From Brachycybe producta (lineage: Eukaryota > Arthropoda > Diplopoda > Playtdesmida > Andrognathidae), in assembly GCA_036925085.1 (NCBI GenBank), contig JAUPFP010000031.1, positions 2,046,001 to 2,110,000 on the forward strand: 64,000 nt of DNA, in the 5' to 3' direction. A program made the position numbers and the translations under genes. Shown piece by piece: positions 43,680 through 57,600 of this stretch (the first letter of the stretch is position 1; each line of letters begins with the position of its first letter). Below the pieces are notes generated by a model. That model saw only the letters and a list, made by a program, of their open reading frames with translations, was not told the DNA's origin and ran no database searches.

Positions 43680-46600
43680 ACTACAACACAAATTGTTTTT
43701 GTAAACCAGAAATTTCTTTTCTTTTTTCTATATTTAAGTACATTGTTTGTTTTTCGCACAAATATAACACCAGAAAGAAAGAATAAAACATTATCGAAAT
43801 AGCAAAAATCAAGTTCAACAAAATTGTATAATTATACCTCTCTCTCTCAACTAGACCGTGTTTGTTTTTTGTTTTTTTACGAAAAATTCAAAAAACGAAA
43901 AAGTTAAACCAAGTTTTAAACAAAAAACAACACGTCAGAAAGAAGAAAGAAAAAAAAAAATTACGACCGACAACTTGTGTACTTTTGATAATATTAATTA
44001 TTATATCAATCGTATATTCTGAAATATATGTTTGTGTAATAATAATTATAATACGCAGAGCTAGTTTCTAAGCGAGAAAACTAAAAAAAAAAAAATATTT
44101 AACGAAAGGTTACATCCAATAAAACAAAAATACAACCAATTTATGTTGCAAAAAAAAAAAGATGGGATTAAAAAAAAAAAATTCCCAACATTTTTGCAAC
44201 ATTTTTGAAAATTTCTCGGTTAAAAAAAACCAGTTCCGATATAATAAGATAAATTATTAGATTTTTAAAAAAAACATTTGTGATCCGGAAAAAAAAAATA
44301 AAAACAAGGAACTACACGAAAAGTGAATATGTTACGGGGAAAAGGAGATAGATTTTAGCGGAGGAAAAAAAAATCATCTTCGTTTTGATCGCCAGTCAAT
44401 TGATATATTTTTGGTCTTACGCAGCTGCAAATTTTAAATTTTTGTCTTTTCTAGTTTCCTAAATTAACACTGTGATTGTACAAAGCTTTGGAGGAAGAGG
44501 AAATATACATAATAACAAAATTAATATAAAAAACAAACAAATAAAGAAGCTAAAAACTGTCACAAAGAAACGAGAGATTAGAAGAGAAACACTTGATGAA
44601 TAAGTGGGGCTCGTATTAAAAAAACACAAGAGACACACGAGAAAACAGAACCTGTTTTAAGCTATAATATCGAAGTGTTTCGAGACCTTTTCGGTAACAA
44701 CTTGTAACTTTGCTGAGCACAATCCCCATTAATGCTAAACTGAGATCCGAGTGTGAGATCTGAGTGCGAATCGTTTCTGCACAGAACTAACGGTCATATC
44801 TAGTCAGCTCTTGGCTTTACCTTGTTGCTGTGTCGCTCAAAAACGGCATGTTCATAAATGTCGAGGTCCCTAAGGCGCTGGCATGATATTGTGGCCCTCC
44901 TAGTGTTGAATAATATAGCTTAACATACATACAAATTCGAGTAAACGGAACTTCTTCGTAAACTGCCTTTCAACTGAATTTTACATTTGCATTGAAGAAT
45001 TTGTTACAAGTGATACTAGGTTTTTTTCATAATGCATTTCTTATGCTGCTTTTCGGACTAAATTATCCCTTTGCCATAGGCCGTCTGAGCTTCTTGCAGA
45101 GTAATTATTCAAATTCAAATAACCGTGTATTAAAAAAACCTTATAACAAAGAAGGGCAATAGTACACCTAGGTTGAAACACCACACTTGCCGCTCGAAAG
45201 CCCTCGAATTGCTACAAAAAAAATGGACATCGTTGGAAAAGAAGATCGTTTTCTTTTTATAATCTCGTAACTTGGTAATAAGCTGTGACCATTTTTACAA
45301 ATAAGTTTCTTCTTTTACGAAAAAGGAACATGTACTTAGCATTGCGGCTTTAAGTAACTGAGTTTTCCGTAACCTTGTAAAAATCACAAAAAAACCGCGC
45401 CATTTTGATAGCAATGTGGTTCAGTCGAATCACTCCCCTCCCGAGTAAGGCTTAAACACTCCGGTATTGCTACACAACTCAACCAAAAGAAAAATGGAAC
45501 AGAAAAGTCCCATCCCTTCTTAATTTACAAATGCTTATTAATTACTAATTGTATGGTACCCATGTATATATAAAAAAGCAAATGAGATATGTTCAGGAAA
45601 GCCATTTTGAATAGAAATTGCCTCGTACATCCTCAGCTAAGATTAGTAAAGTACTGAAACTTATCGAAATACGGATTCAAATAAGAATTAAAACAGCTAC
45701 TTAATAGTTTTGCGCAAGTTTTAATCTCGGTTCACGAACATTATATTAAATGTTTTTATGTTTGTCGTCAGACATGTAAATACTGCTTGAATTTGAGGGT
45801 TCACACAAGAGGAAAGATAAATCACTGCGTGAAGCTGCAGCTGTAGGTATAAAACCAAACAAAAACCGCACAACTTTGGTTTTACCGTCGTTCTACTGTA
45901 GTAAATTAGAAAACATATTTTTATCAATATTCTCAAAAACTTCCTACCAAAATGTCGTAAGGTTATAAAATGCATATTCTGCTTTCTGTGGCTTTAAAGT
46001 CACAACGTCAGTTACCAATTGTTTCGGCAGTTTGAACCTGATACGGAAGTCCTCAAAGAGTCCGAGAATGGTACCTTTAGCCTCCACCCATAAGACCAAT
46101 AATTTGGACCTCATCGAGTCCATATTTGTCCAGGAAAGGGAGATAATTGTGTCTTTGTAATGCTCCACTTTTTCATTGTTCGGGTTCGGGAGCCGCGGCA
46201 CCGTGGGTAAATCCGTACTTGACTTTTGGACCGAATTCAACCTGGATGATTCTCAGATCAAGATCATCGCAGAGGAGGTGCTGACCTCAACGATCCACAT
46301 TATACACAACCTAAATTGTCAATTAATGTTAACTTTTTCGTTTTTTTCTCTTCTTTCTCTTATATTCATTCACTCGTTTCGTATTCCATTATTGTCTTTC
46401 GACTGATTAGTATGCTGTATATTATAGCAACCTACAATATGTAGGCAGCACACTTTGTTTGTTTGTTAATAAAGTTTCTTCTTCTTCTGCTGCTTAAAAC
46501 GACTGTAACACGCCATTAAAACCAGCTCAGCTATGCTCAGCTTAGCAGCAAAGATCGTAGTCACGACAACACACAGCGAAAAATTGTTGTGATATTTGTA

Positions 46601-48651
46601 TGTGTGAACCCACATCCATTATATTCGTAATTCAAGATTGAAACACCAAAAATATAGCAGCCTTAAGTGGGGGGGGGGGGGGCCAAAAGACCCTTTGATA
46701 ATTATCGGATCATGTACCTAAAATGGCTGTTAAATTATGTTAGCTGTCTTGGCAGGCATTTTAAAATTATTAAACCCGCAAATAACTCGAAAGCAATTTC
46801 GTAAAAGATGCTCACGGATTCGACGATTCAACGTCTTTTATATAAAAACACAAATAACATGAACATTTGTGAACTGAGACTTCGACATGGCTAAAACATT
46901 TTTAGTTCTCACGAGAATCAAGTCGATTTGATTTTTGAAGTTGCCGGGGAAAAAATAATTTAGTTGTCTGATCGAAAGTAGGAAAATTCTTTCGATTAGC
47001 AACCCGCTTAACCTTTATGTAGAAGAGCGTACCATGTTTTTCGCCTTAGCTTGGAGGCTACCCGGCTGCTAATTGAAAGATTACCTTCAAAAGTAATACT
47101 AAATACATACAATGTGCAAGGTTGCGATTATTATGCAAAAAAAACCCTCGGTATTTGCAACAGTTACACACAAAGTAAAAGCACTACTTATAAAGACAGA
47201 AGAAAAAAAAAAGCAATATCGTAGAAATCAAAATTCTCGTACAGACAGACACACACACACGAGACAGACTAAAAGATCAGTAGCACTTAAGTACATATTT
47301 TATAGTGTGTAAAACCACAGTGCTGATTAAAACAAACCCTATCAAGATTCGAGTGGAACTGGACTAAAAAAAAACCTGTTGTTCGAGAGGCCTCTGAAAA
47401 TCAGGTGCGAGTCCTCTCTGAAATTTCGGGTTTTAAGTTCTAAGATGAGTGACTTTAATAAGAGAGAAGGAAAAAAAGGTTTATTGATTTGTCACATTGC
47501 CAACAAATGGTTTCAAAGCTTTCACTAACAGTGAACACGAAGGTTGCGGTAAAAATGCAGCCCTTGAAACCATTTCCGCGATTGGTTTTATATATAAAAA
47601 AAAACCAATTGATGTGTTGTGTTTATTTGAAATAAAAAATTCCAACCACACGCTTTACTAAAAAAATTGCCTCAAGAACTGAAATAAAAACCCATAAGTA
47701 GAAGAAAACCGGCTACAATCATTATTAATTATTAAAGACCATGTTATTTTTTGATGGTTTTTCTTGTTGTTGTTGTTGGTCAGCTCGTAAAGCCTTTAAA
47801 AAGCAAACACTTGAAGCAAAAAGAGATCATCAAACAGCTGGTAGCAAGTACTTATTAGAAAAAAGGCACACAAGGGGGGTCTCCCGCTTTTATTCTTCTT
47901 ATTATTCTTCAATTTCTCGTTGTTGTTTTTTAATTACGTAAACCTAAACATACTTTACCGTTACGTACTTTACTTTTCGTTACGACAACTCCGAAAGATA
48001 AAAAAAAAAACAGAAACACGCAGAAAGAAAAACACGAGAAAACCCCCAAACAGATGGTAGATCTCGTATTGCTTCGAGTGCAGAAACTAAACCGCCAATT
48101 TTTCATAAACGTAAACTTTCGTTTTTACGCATGCGTTACGCACTCGCTCTTTCTTTTCTTTTCAACCACCACGAAAAACGAAGTTTTTATGCGATTGTTA
48201 TGATACCCTTATTGCCTTAACGGATAAAATAGTTTTGACAAGTAAATAAGTGCGTGAAAAGGATGGGGAGAAAGAGAGAAGAGATTTTTTTAGGACACTA
48301 TTAACGGAGAGAGGAAACACACACAGACAGACACACACACATGAGTGACGTACTTGTGGGCCATATTCATCCACCTATCATTTATATATATATATATATA
48401 TATATTTTGTTTTTCTTTATATAAAAAAGAGCTGCTTTTTTTGTAATTTTTTTTTTCTCCAGTTTTTCCCACCGTTTGTTCCAAAAGAAGAAAAAGAAAA
48501 CTTTTGTAGATTCAAAAACTGGTGGTCTTTTTTGTGTGTGCAAATGTTAAAATGTATTTATAAATGTTGTTGTTGTTCTTGTTTGTTGTTGTTTCTTGTT
48601 ATTTCTTATGGATTATTGTGGGGGCTGAAAAAGTATATATATTTATAGTAA
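43680..48651 (-). other. Downstream of calsyntenin, probable long 3' UTR plus flank
   Basis: Five kilobases with few interspersed repeats, which differs from most of the window and is compatible with a long neuronal 3' UTR. Features seen are a family I segment (about 44985-45130), a G run near 46669-46682, a TATATA run near 48382 and a TTGTTGTTG-rich stretch near 48565. A minus-strand open frame at 45944-46240 (98 codons), ending where TTCTTCTTCT follows on the opposite side, may be a retroelement relic. No polyadenylation site could be chosen. Confidence 0.4.
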
Positions 48652-51600
48652 CTAAAATGTTAAAGTAGAATCGTCCCACTCTAACTCTCTATCTTTCACC
48701 TTTTCGGCTTCGTCTTCCGAACTTTCCAATTCGTCGTGATAACTACTGCCGTCGTCCGAACTGTCGCTCTCTTCTTCGTTTAATGGCTGAGTTTCGCGTT
48801 CTTCATCTTCGATTTGCTTAAAAAAGAAAACATACCAAGAAATAAATTTATTACAAGATTGCATGTATTCATCTTTTCGTAAAGTGGCATAATAAATTAA
48901 GTACCTCCATTGGATTAACGGTAATCGTAAGAGAGGAATCGTCCCATGCCATCTCTTGGTCCTCATCTCTGGAATCCTGCGCCCTCTGATGTGCCGCTCG
49001 GATACGAATGACACCCAAAACGATCATAAAAACGAGAAAGCCGACACACACCACAATTATGATGGTGACCGTGTGACCTAGTGTTACAAAAACACCGAAA
49101 CACTCGTTAAATTAAGCGGTAAATGACAAGAAAAAACCGGCATCTACAATTAATTTTGTCTTATTGCGATTATATTTTAATACTTTTCACTAAAATATGC
49201 ATTTTATTGCATATTTGAATTATAATTCTCCCCATTTTTCACATTTACAACTCAAAAGAGTGGACTTAATGCATATTCTAAACAATGCAAATATTGCAAT
49301 TTCCCCCATTGGATGCAAACATGACATCCACACCTACACCTTTTTTTTACCATTTGAGGGTCGCCATATTCACTTTAATCTTCCCGAAAAAAAAGCAAGT
49401 AGGGCCTATGTGGATTAGATGATTGCTTCATTTAGAAGGGCAGATGGAGCTATCGTAGTTCCCGGACAAGTTTTGTTTCATACGACACACCCCCATGTCG
49501 TTTCCTAACACTACTTTTCTATTTTCTTTGCAAACTGAGTTTCCAATTGCGCCCAAATGGCAAGGCCGGCCATTCTAAACCCCTCATCCATTGAAGGCCG
49601 TTTTTGACATCGCAAATCAAGTCTCGCATAACTCCTACGCCATAAGCCACAGATTTAAAGCTTAAAAGCATAAGCAAATATTAACAGGAAATCTCAACAT
49701 TGTGCAATTTGATGAACACGAAAGCGGTGCAACAAAAAAAAAAAAACGGTTTAAAATAAAATTTGGCGTGTCTACGTCACTACTTAAGTGACAAATCAGA
49801 CACTCACCTACGGCACTGATCACGACTGCACCAGCGCTCCCAGTATACAAGCCTTGATTGATCAAGAAAGAGAGATAAACACGACAATCCTTATATAGTT
49901 ATTATAAGCATTCATTCGAAACCACCAATATATCACATTTTTTTTTTGGTAATAACAACAGAAACAACTACTGTGCAGCCAGACAAAATAAAACCCAAAA
50001 GTGTTAACAGCAGTTAAATTAAGCGAGTTTATCTAATTTCGACTCTTCTATTTTGCAAGCAACACATAGTGATAAAAACCGAAAGCAAAAAATGTTACAT
50101 CGCTTTTTCTGCAAGCTAATACCCCCCACCCAACAGCAAAGCAAAAGTTTTACTTATGTCAATTCGACAATGGAAATTCCAGTCTTGGGATGTTCTGAAT
50201 GATTTTTTTGACTCATTTGTTACCCATGACAAAATATTTGACCTTTGTTACTCTATACAGCAACAAGGCCTCATATGGGATGGTGAAAAAAGACAGGCAT
50301 TTAGAAATCGGGAAGAACACAAGTTGGCTCCGCCCTTTTTATGACGACTGGCAACTTCTAATTGGTTTGTTGTGTGGTTCGACGTTGAAAAGGGGCGGAG
50401 CATGTGACGTCAGGACTACATAACCAACCAATTAGAAATTGCCGGTCGTCATAAAAAGGGCGGAGCCAACTTCTGTACAGGCAGTTCGAAATAGGTCAAA
50501 ACTTCAGTTGGCTCCGCACTCGTTATGACGACTGGCAACTTCTAATTGGTTTGTTGTGTGGTTCGACGTTGAAAAGGGGCGGAGCATGTGACGTCAGACT
50601 ACATAACCAACCAATTAGAAGTTGCCAGTCGTCATAAAAAGGGTGGAGCCAACTTATGTTCTTCCCGATTTCTAAATGCCTGTGAAAAAAAGAACCAAGA
50701 TCCAAAGATTTTTAAAAACAAATTTGGAATTTTTTTGTCCTTACGGAGCCACCCTACAATAAAATGAAATCAAACCTGAAATGTAGTACACATTCTGACG
50801 ATGAACTGCATCAATTTCGAACTTCGATATCGATCTGATGCACGAATCTTTGATTTTTTTTTTTAGAATCTATAATCTTATAAGATCACGCTCAAAGCGG
50901 TTGGCCTCTAAGGTGGAAGGCTCTAACTAAAGGCTTTAACTAAATTTTCCTTTTTCAACATCTTATTCCTATTTGGAACGCTCTTCAGTAATCTGTTGTC
51001 GATGCTACTACTGTTACAAGTTTTAAATGTAGTTTACAGAACTTTTCTCTCAGTAGGTATTTATGTGGCAGTGCTTGTACTCTCTAGACATTCACTCCTC
51101 TGTATCGTCGCAAATGCCTGAATCCCTTGTTACTTCAAGAGATTTACACATGAAGATAACATTTGAAGTGAATATTTTTATAACATGTGTTAATATATCA
51201 GTTTAACAATGCACTTCTTCTGTAGCTTCTCAACTAAAATGGTCCCTTTGCCATAGGACATTTCGACTGCTTGCAGAGTAATCATTATAATTCAAACACG
51301 AAACAATTTTTCGCCATTTTGATCCACAATTGAAATCGTGGTACATTTCCGGACACTACACGTTCTAAATTTACGATTCTAACATCCGTTTGATACACAA
51401 AACAAAATTAACAACAAAAAAAAACTGAAACAAAACCCGAGTCACACGTTAGCGATTTCACCCACATCCAAAATAAAAAAAACAAAACTAAAAAACAATC
51501 ATTTCGATGCCACAAAACTAACCTCTAACATCAAATAGACATAACAAAGTATCGAAAGAAACTCTTACTTGCAGAGCTCATCGCAACAGCTTCCGAAGTA

Positions 51601-54600
51601 TCGATGAGATTCGACTCGAGATAACTGACTTCGCCCGACTTCTTCGAAGCCATGAACTCCACGTGATGTCTGTCGACTTTAGCGTGTGCGACCGGTTTCA
51701 AAACCTTATCGACTTGTGGATGACTAACAGTCAACTGTGATACATATTTCAAGAAATCAGAAACAACGATTTTTGAAACACGAGAGATAATTCGCAACAA
51801 AAACACACAAAATCTCGGAGAGGGGAAAAAACGAACTTACGGTTTGTACGTATTCGTTACTGACAAATCGTCCGTTAAGTTCGGAACAAGTCAATTTGAA
51901 AGCACGGTTCAAATAGTAAGCTGGCTTGCGATTCGTGTAATGAATGTGACGTAGAATATCTTCGTAGTTGTAAATCATATCGGCTCCTAAAACAATCAAT
52001 ATGTGTCGATATCATCTGAAGTTTCAGTGAGAAAACGGTTTGACTTTATATACCGCTGATGGTGATTCCATCTTTGCTCTGCTTGTAAGAGATTCCTAGT
52101 TGTGCCATTTCATTCTTCGGCATACGGAAATCTTCGTGATCGGGATTCAATGGAGGATAAACTGCAATCGTACACGAGTCCAGCTTGTGTTCCAAACTGT
52201 TTTTCAGATGTTCTTCTGAAAGAAACAACAAGAATATAGAAACTTTTTTCAACTGGTTTTAAAATGTAAAACGCCACTTGAACTTTGATTATTTCTATCT
52301 TTCAGGAGCAAAATTAAGAGAAAACACGTAAGATTTTTAGAAACTAGAAGGATATTTTCATGTTTGAAAATGACCGACAGTTTGAAAATGACCCAACTTT
52401 AAGCAGACGATATTTTTAAATGTTTTGCCCATAAAACGTTTATTTTGAAAGGTATCAACCCGAAAATACTTTTTTTAGCGATTAAGTTACCCTTCTAGTT
52501 TCTAAAACACTTAATATCTCCTTAACTGTTGAATATGAAACGAAGAATAACCATAACACATCTTAAGAAAACATTGAACATGTTTAAGTAACTAGAAGAG
52601 TAATCTTTTGAAGGATATCTCAACATGAAAATACTATTAATTGATTGAATTACTCTTCTAGTTACTAAAACACTTTCAATTTCTCCTTAGCGCTGCATTT
52701 CTGAAAGGCATAAAATAACGATCATCTTAAAAACCGTAAATTTCGTCATTCGTAGCCATCAACCATCACCACCAACCAACCTTCCGTCTCGTGAAGACCC
52801 TCTTCCACCGGATGGTCCTTAGAAGAAACGAAGATGCTGACCGAAGAAAAGACCTTGACACCGTGCGAACATTCTTCGTATTTGCAAACGAGATTCATCG
52901 TTCCGTTTATGGTGATGATTGGCTGTTCCTGTTGCATTACCATCACATAACTGTCCAATGAAGGTACCTTAATCGACTTACCGGACGCACAACTGAAAGC
53001 ATTAGCATCAAAAATTTGCATTTAGAACGGAATCGTAAATTTTTTTGAGGTGAGATCTCGAGACACTGTGTATTCTTATTCGAGACACGGATATTCTGAC
53101 ACTCAAGAGTGACAAGTTGACAACTAACCTACTTCTGTACTAATTGAATGTTATGTAAAATAATACGAAGTGAACAAAAATGTCTTTATGTAACACGACA
53201 GCTTGAATAAATAATAAAAAAAAATAAGATACGTACGTAACAGACGTTGCGATACGTAGATTTCTACGACCGGGAGTTGGAAACTCTCTCGAATTCACAT
53301 AACCAATTTGTCTGAAAAGAGTTTCCAAGTTCGTCTTGTTGTTTCCCTCGACCGTTACTTCGGTAACGTCTGTATTCTTCAATAATTGCTTTAAGAGATT
53401 AGCATAAAATAAGATTAGACGAGCTCTTCTTCCGCTTTGCGATATGGTTAGGATTTTTATACCATTCCAGGTTCCAAAAAGTCGACACCTGGTGCCTCCA
53501 GATTTTCCTTACACCGATGTAAACAAGACAAAACTTCCGGTTTTTCGGTCTTATTTCTCAAAACGGAAAGACCCGCCAAAAACCCTTTGAAGTAATGTCC
53601 CATTTTGTTCTCTTTTCCTTTATATTTAAGAAAAAGTCGAAATCTTCATTTAGTCCACGAAAAAAAAAACCCTCAATGACATTCGAATGATGCATAAATA
53701 CGTCAAAAGCCACTCTTCGTTTTGAAAACTACTTTCGGAAGAAGACATTGAATGTGTTTTATAAACTAATCTTTTCGAATTGATCATAACATGCTACCAA
53801 CATTTTTGTTAAAAACATTGTTATTGCATATTTTTTGTTATCAACATTTACCCAAAACAAGTAAAAACATTCTCATTTGTTATTAACATTTTGCTAGTAA
53901 CAATATTTTTGCTATTTCTTTGGTGTAAATCCATCTTTAATGAAATTATTTTCTTTTCAACATTCTTGGTCTAACTTGGGAGTGAAAAAAAACGAAACAT
54001 AGAAAATCCTCTAAGTGTTTCAGTTACTCTTCTAGTTTCTAAAACACTTTCAATTTCTCCTCAATGTTGTTTATATCAAACGTAGAAAATATAACCAGAT
54101 TCTACATCATTTGCATATTTTTACAAATAGCTGCTTATATAAAACAATTATCAGCTTTAAGAAACCCTTAGATACCGAAATGTGTACGAACCTTCCCAGC
54201 ATGCACCAACGACGAGCGTCGTATTTAAGCCAACAGTGGGATGTAGCGGCCAATCGTCAATAATCTCTGGATTCTTCTCATCGGCTCCGTATTTCTGACC
54301 GTCCACGTACAATGTGACCTAAACAACAAAAAAATCCAGATGATTTTTGAACTCTTTTAATTATTGTGTCTTTTCAGAAGAGAAACTAGAAAGTGTTTTA
54401 GAAACTAGAAGGGTAGCTCAATCACTTGAGTGTATTTTCATGTTTAAATCGCTCAAAATAAGCTTTTGTCTTAAATAAAAAAAAGTTTATTTTGAAAGAT
54501 ATCGACATTAAAATATCCTAAAATGATTATGCTACCCTTCTAGTTTCTAAAACACTTCATTTTGCTCTTCTGAAAAGGCAGAAGAATCCAAGAGTTCAAG

Positions 54601-57600
54601 AGGCGTTTCCATTTTAAAACCACCTTAAACTCTCTCAAGTCGAGAAGATTCCACTCCTTACCTCTGGAAAGTTAACGTTAACGGCATAATGATGCCATTC
54701 GTCATCACAAACTTCCGGCATCTTCCAACGCCATTCGGCCGGCCTGAAACTATTGAGATTCTCTTCGGTAAAATCTCGTCGCAACAAGAAGATGAGACGA
54801 CAATTCCGTACGAATAAGTAATAATGCGGTCGGCTCATTTCTGTTTTTTTTTTTAGAGAACCGATAACGATACGTTAATACGACATCGAAAAGATCAAAT
54901 GGCGGCTTTTAATTTACTGTGATCGTCAGAATTGCAGAGAATACTCTCTTTGACGTGCGATCTAAGATCGCTGCCGTGTTGACTATGTTTCATCCATGTA
55001 GAAATTGTAAACGTATTCGTCAGATTATGATTCAGAGTCGACGGCGGAATCACAACCGCATTCGTGCGTCCGTCGAACTCGTAAATCTGATCACTTTCGT
55101 GTCCGTCGTCGGTCGGAAGAGTTCTCGTCCATTCGGCACCCAAACCGGGCGACGGAAGAAGATCGACACTGTCGACACTTGCACCTGAAAATGACCACAG
55201 TTGGCGACTAAGAATATCGTGACGTAAATACGATTAGTTAAGTCATTGATAATTCGATTATTATTAATCGAATCGAGACGATTTGATTCCGATTTCGATT
55301 AAAAATCAGTAAAATGTTTTTATGATAAAAAAAAAATCGTGTAAAATTTTGAATCGACTCATTCGATTTTAATAACTGGAATCGACTTAATTTAAATGAT
55401 TAATCGAAACCAATAAATCGAATCGAAACCAACAAATCGAATCGGAACCAATAAACCGATTCTCCGATTAATCGAATCGGAACCAATAAATTGATTCTCC
55501 GATTAATCGAATCGGAACCAATAAATTGATTCTCCGATTAATCGAATCGGAACCAATAAATCGTTAGTGATTAATCAAATCAGAATAAATCGATTCTCTA
55601 ATTAATCGAAAAGGCAAGAAGAATCGCGTAGGGTTTAGAAACGATTCTCTCGATATTTATGACACCTTCAAACGATTCATCGAATTCAATAATTTATCGA
55701 ATCGGACAACTCGTAAACGAAGTCTGTACCGCATAACTTTCGCTGAGAGTCGACCGAATACGTGTCTCGATCGCAACCTTTTCCGATGTGTCGTGTCGTC
55801 AGCGTCACTTTTGCCAACACTTTCTCGATCTGACACGGAACGTCGCAAAGATCTAGATAAGCTTTCGAGAACATGTGTTGCGTGCCGGTTCCAGGCATGT
55901 ATTCGACTCTGTCCGAAACGGCTACGTTAAAAACGAAAAAAAGAATGTTAACGGTTGTAGTCTTGTATCTCTCAAGCTACTCGTAACGACGTTACCTTTC
56001 CAGCCGAGCCGACAAACACGGTTCACTTTAATTGTGACGAGCACTGGCTTTGATCGCTTCATGCCGCAGTCGTAAGCAACGACCGAAAGAATGTGATTGT
56101 GACTTTTTTCCCAGTCGAGTGGTTCAGTATTCTTGATTTTACCTAATATTTTACGTAATATGCAAATTACGCATTTAAAGAAAACAGAAATTTAAAAAAA
56201 AAGTCGAAAGTGTCTTAGAAACTAGAAGAGTGAATTAATAATTTAAGTAGAAATTGAAAATGTTTTGAAAACTAGAAGAGTAAATTAACTCTTCTAGTTT
56301 CTAAAACTCTTTCAATTTTCACTTTAGAAGAGTATAATTGGTAACTGGAGTAGAAATTGAAAGGAATTTGGAAACTAGAAGAGTAAAGGAATCACGTAAA
56401 AGTAGAAATTGAAAGAGTTTTGAAAACTAGAAGAGTAAAGGAATCACTTAAAAGTAAAAATTGAAAAAGTTTTGGAAACTAGAAGAGTAAACCTCATTAA
56501 TTTACTTTACCAGTTTCCAAAACGCTTTCAACTTCTACTTAAAATTATTAATCACTTAAAAAGTAGAAAGTGAAAGGTTTTTAGCAACTAGAAGAGTAAA
56601 ATAAAAATGAAAAAAAATTTAAAAACTAGAATATTTTAATCGTACCATCGGAATCAATTATGAATGGTTGATCCGAAGTGAGTATTTCATATTTGCAGAT
56701 GTCGCCAAACTTAGGCGAACAATCTTCGTCTTCGGCTTCCACCTGAACAATGTTCTCGTAAAACCGTCCTTCGTCCACATCGACGATGTACGACGGATCG
56801 AGAAACATCGGTTCGTACTCGTTGACATCCATGACGGATACGTGAACGGTCGCACTAGAAAGAAAAAAAAAAATAACCCAAAATGTCAAACTACCACATT
56901 CCCGTTATTCATCGATTTTTGTTCGGCAATGTGACGTCACAATAACTGAACGTGCCGAATCGGAATCACCAGATTGAATTCCGAGGCACGTGTTGAACCT
57001 GACACGTGTGTGCTTGGAAGGTTTACGGCGTCGAGTTTCAATCGGGGAAAACCTTTTATTGTTATCAATCGCCATGCACTGAACTTCGGAAGTGTCTGCA
57101 TTCTCTGTGTTCTGCTTTATTCGGCAGCAGTTTCCGAACAGTTTTTACTGGCTTAATTAACTTTCAATCTTCAATCGAATTAACCTGGATGACTTTTGAT
57201 TGACAGTAGACATTATTACAGAGACATTAAAATGTCTTCTTGGAAATAAAAGTTCTTTCAATTTTCAAGAAAAGAAAGAAATCAGATCAGATTACGACAT
57301 CCGATCATCATCGAACGGAATTTGCTGCTAAACTAATTTAGCAATATCGTATTTGGTTGCCAAGAGTCGAGATTACTCGAAGTAATTTCATTAGAAGAAG
57401 AACAAAACCACCACCCACGGACAGTTATTAAGAGATCTTAGTTTCAAGCTTTTTCTTGATTGACAGATATAAACGTTGAACATCGATCGTCTTCGAATCG
57501 AACTCGCTTGTTCCGAGAGAGCCGTACTTTACAATAAGGAGCTTAAAGAAGCCACTATCTTCGAACACCGAAACCAGTGACACGATTACAGACCTTTTAT

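Noticed and set aside
57006..57203. Possible nested gene in calsyntenin intron 2
   Set aside because: Short open frames without splice-consistent partners or recognisable motifs.
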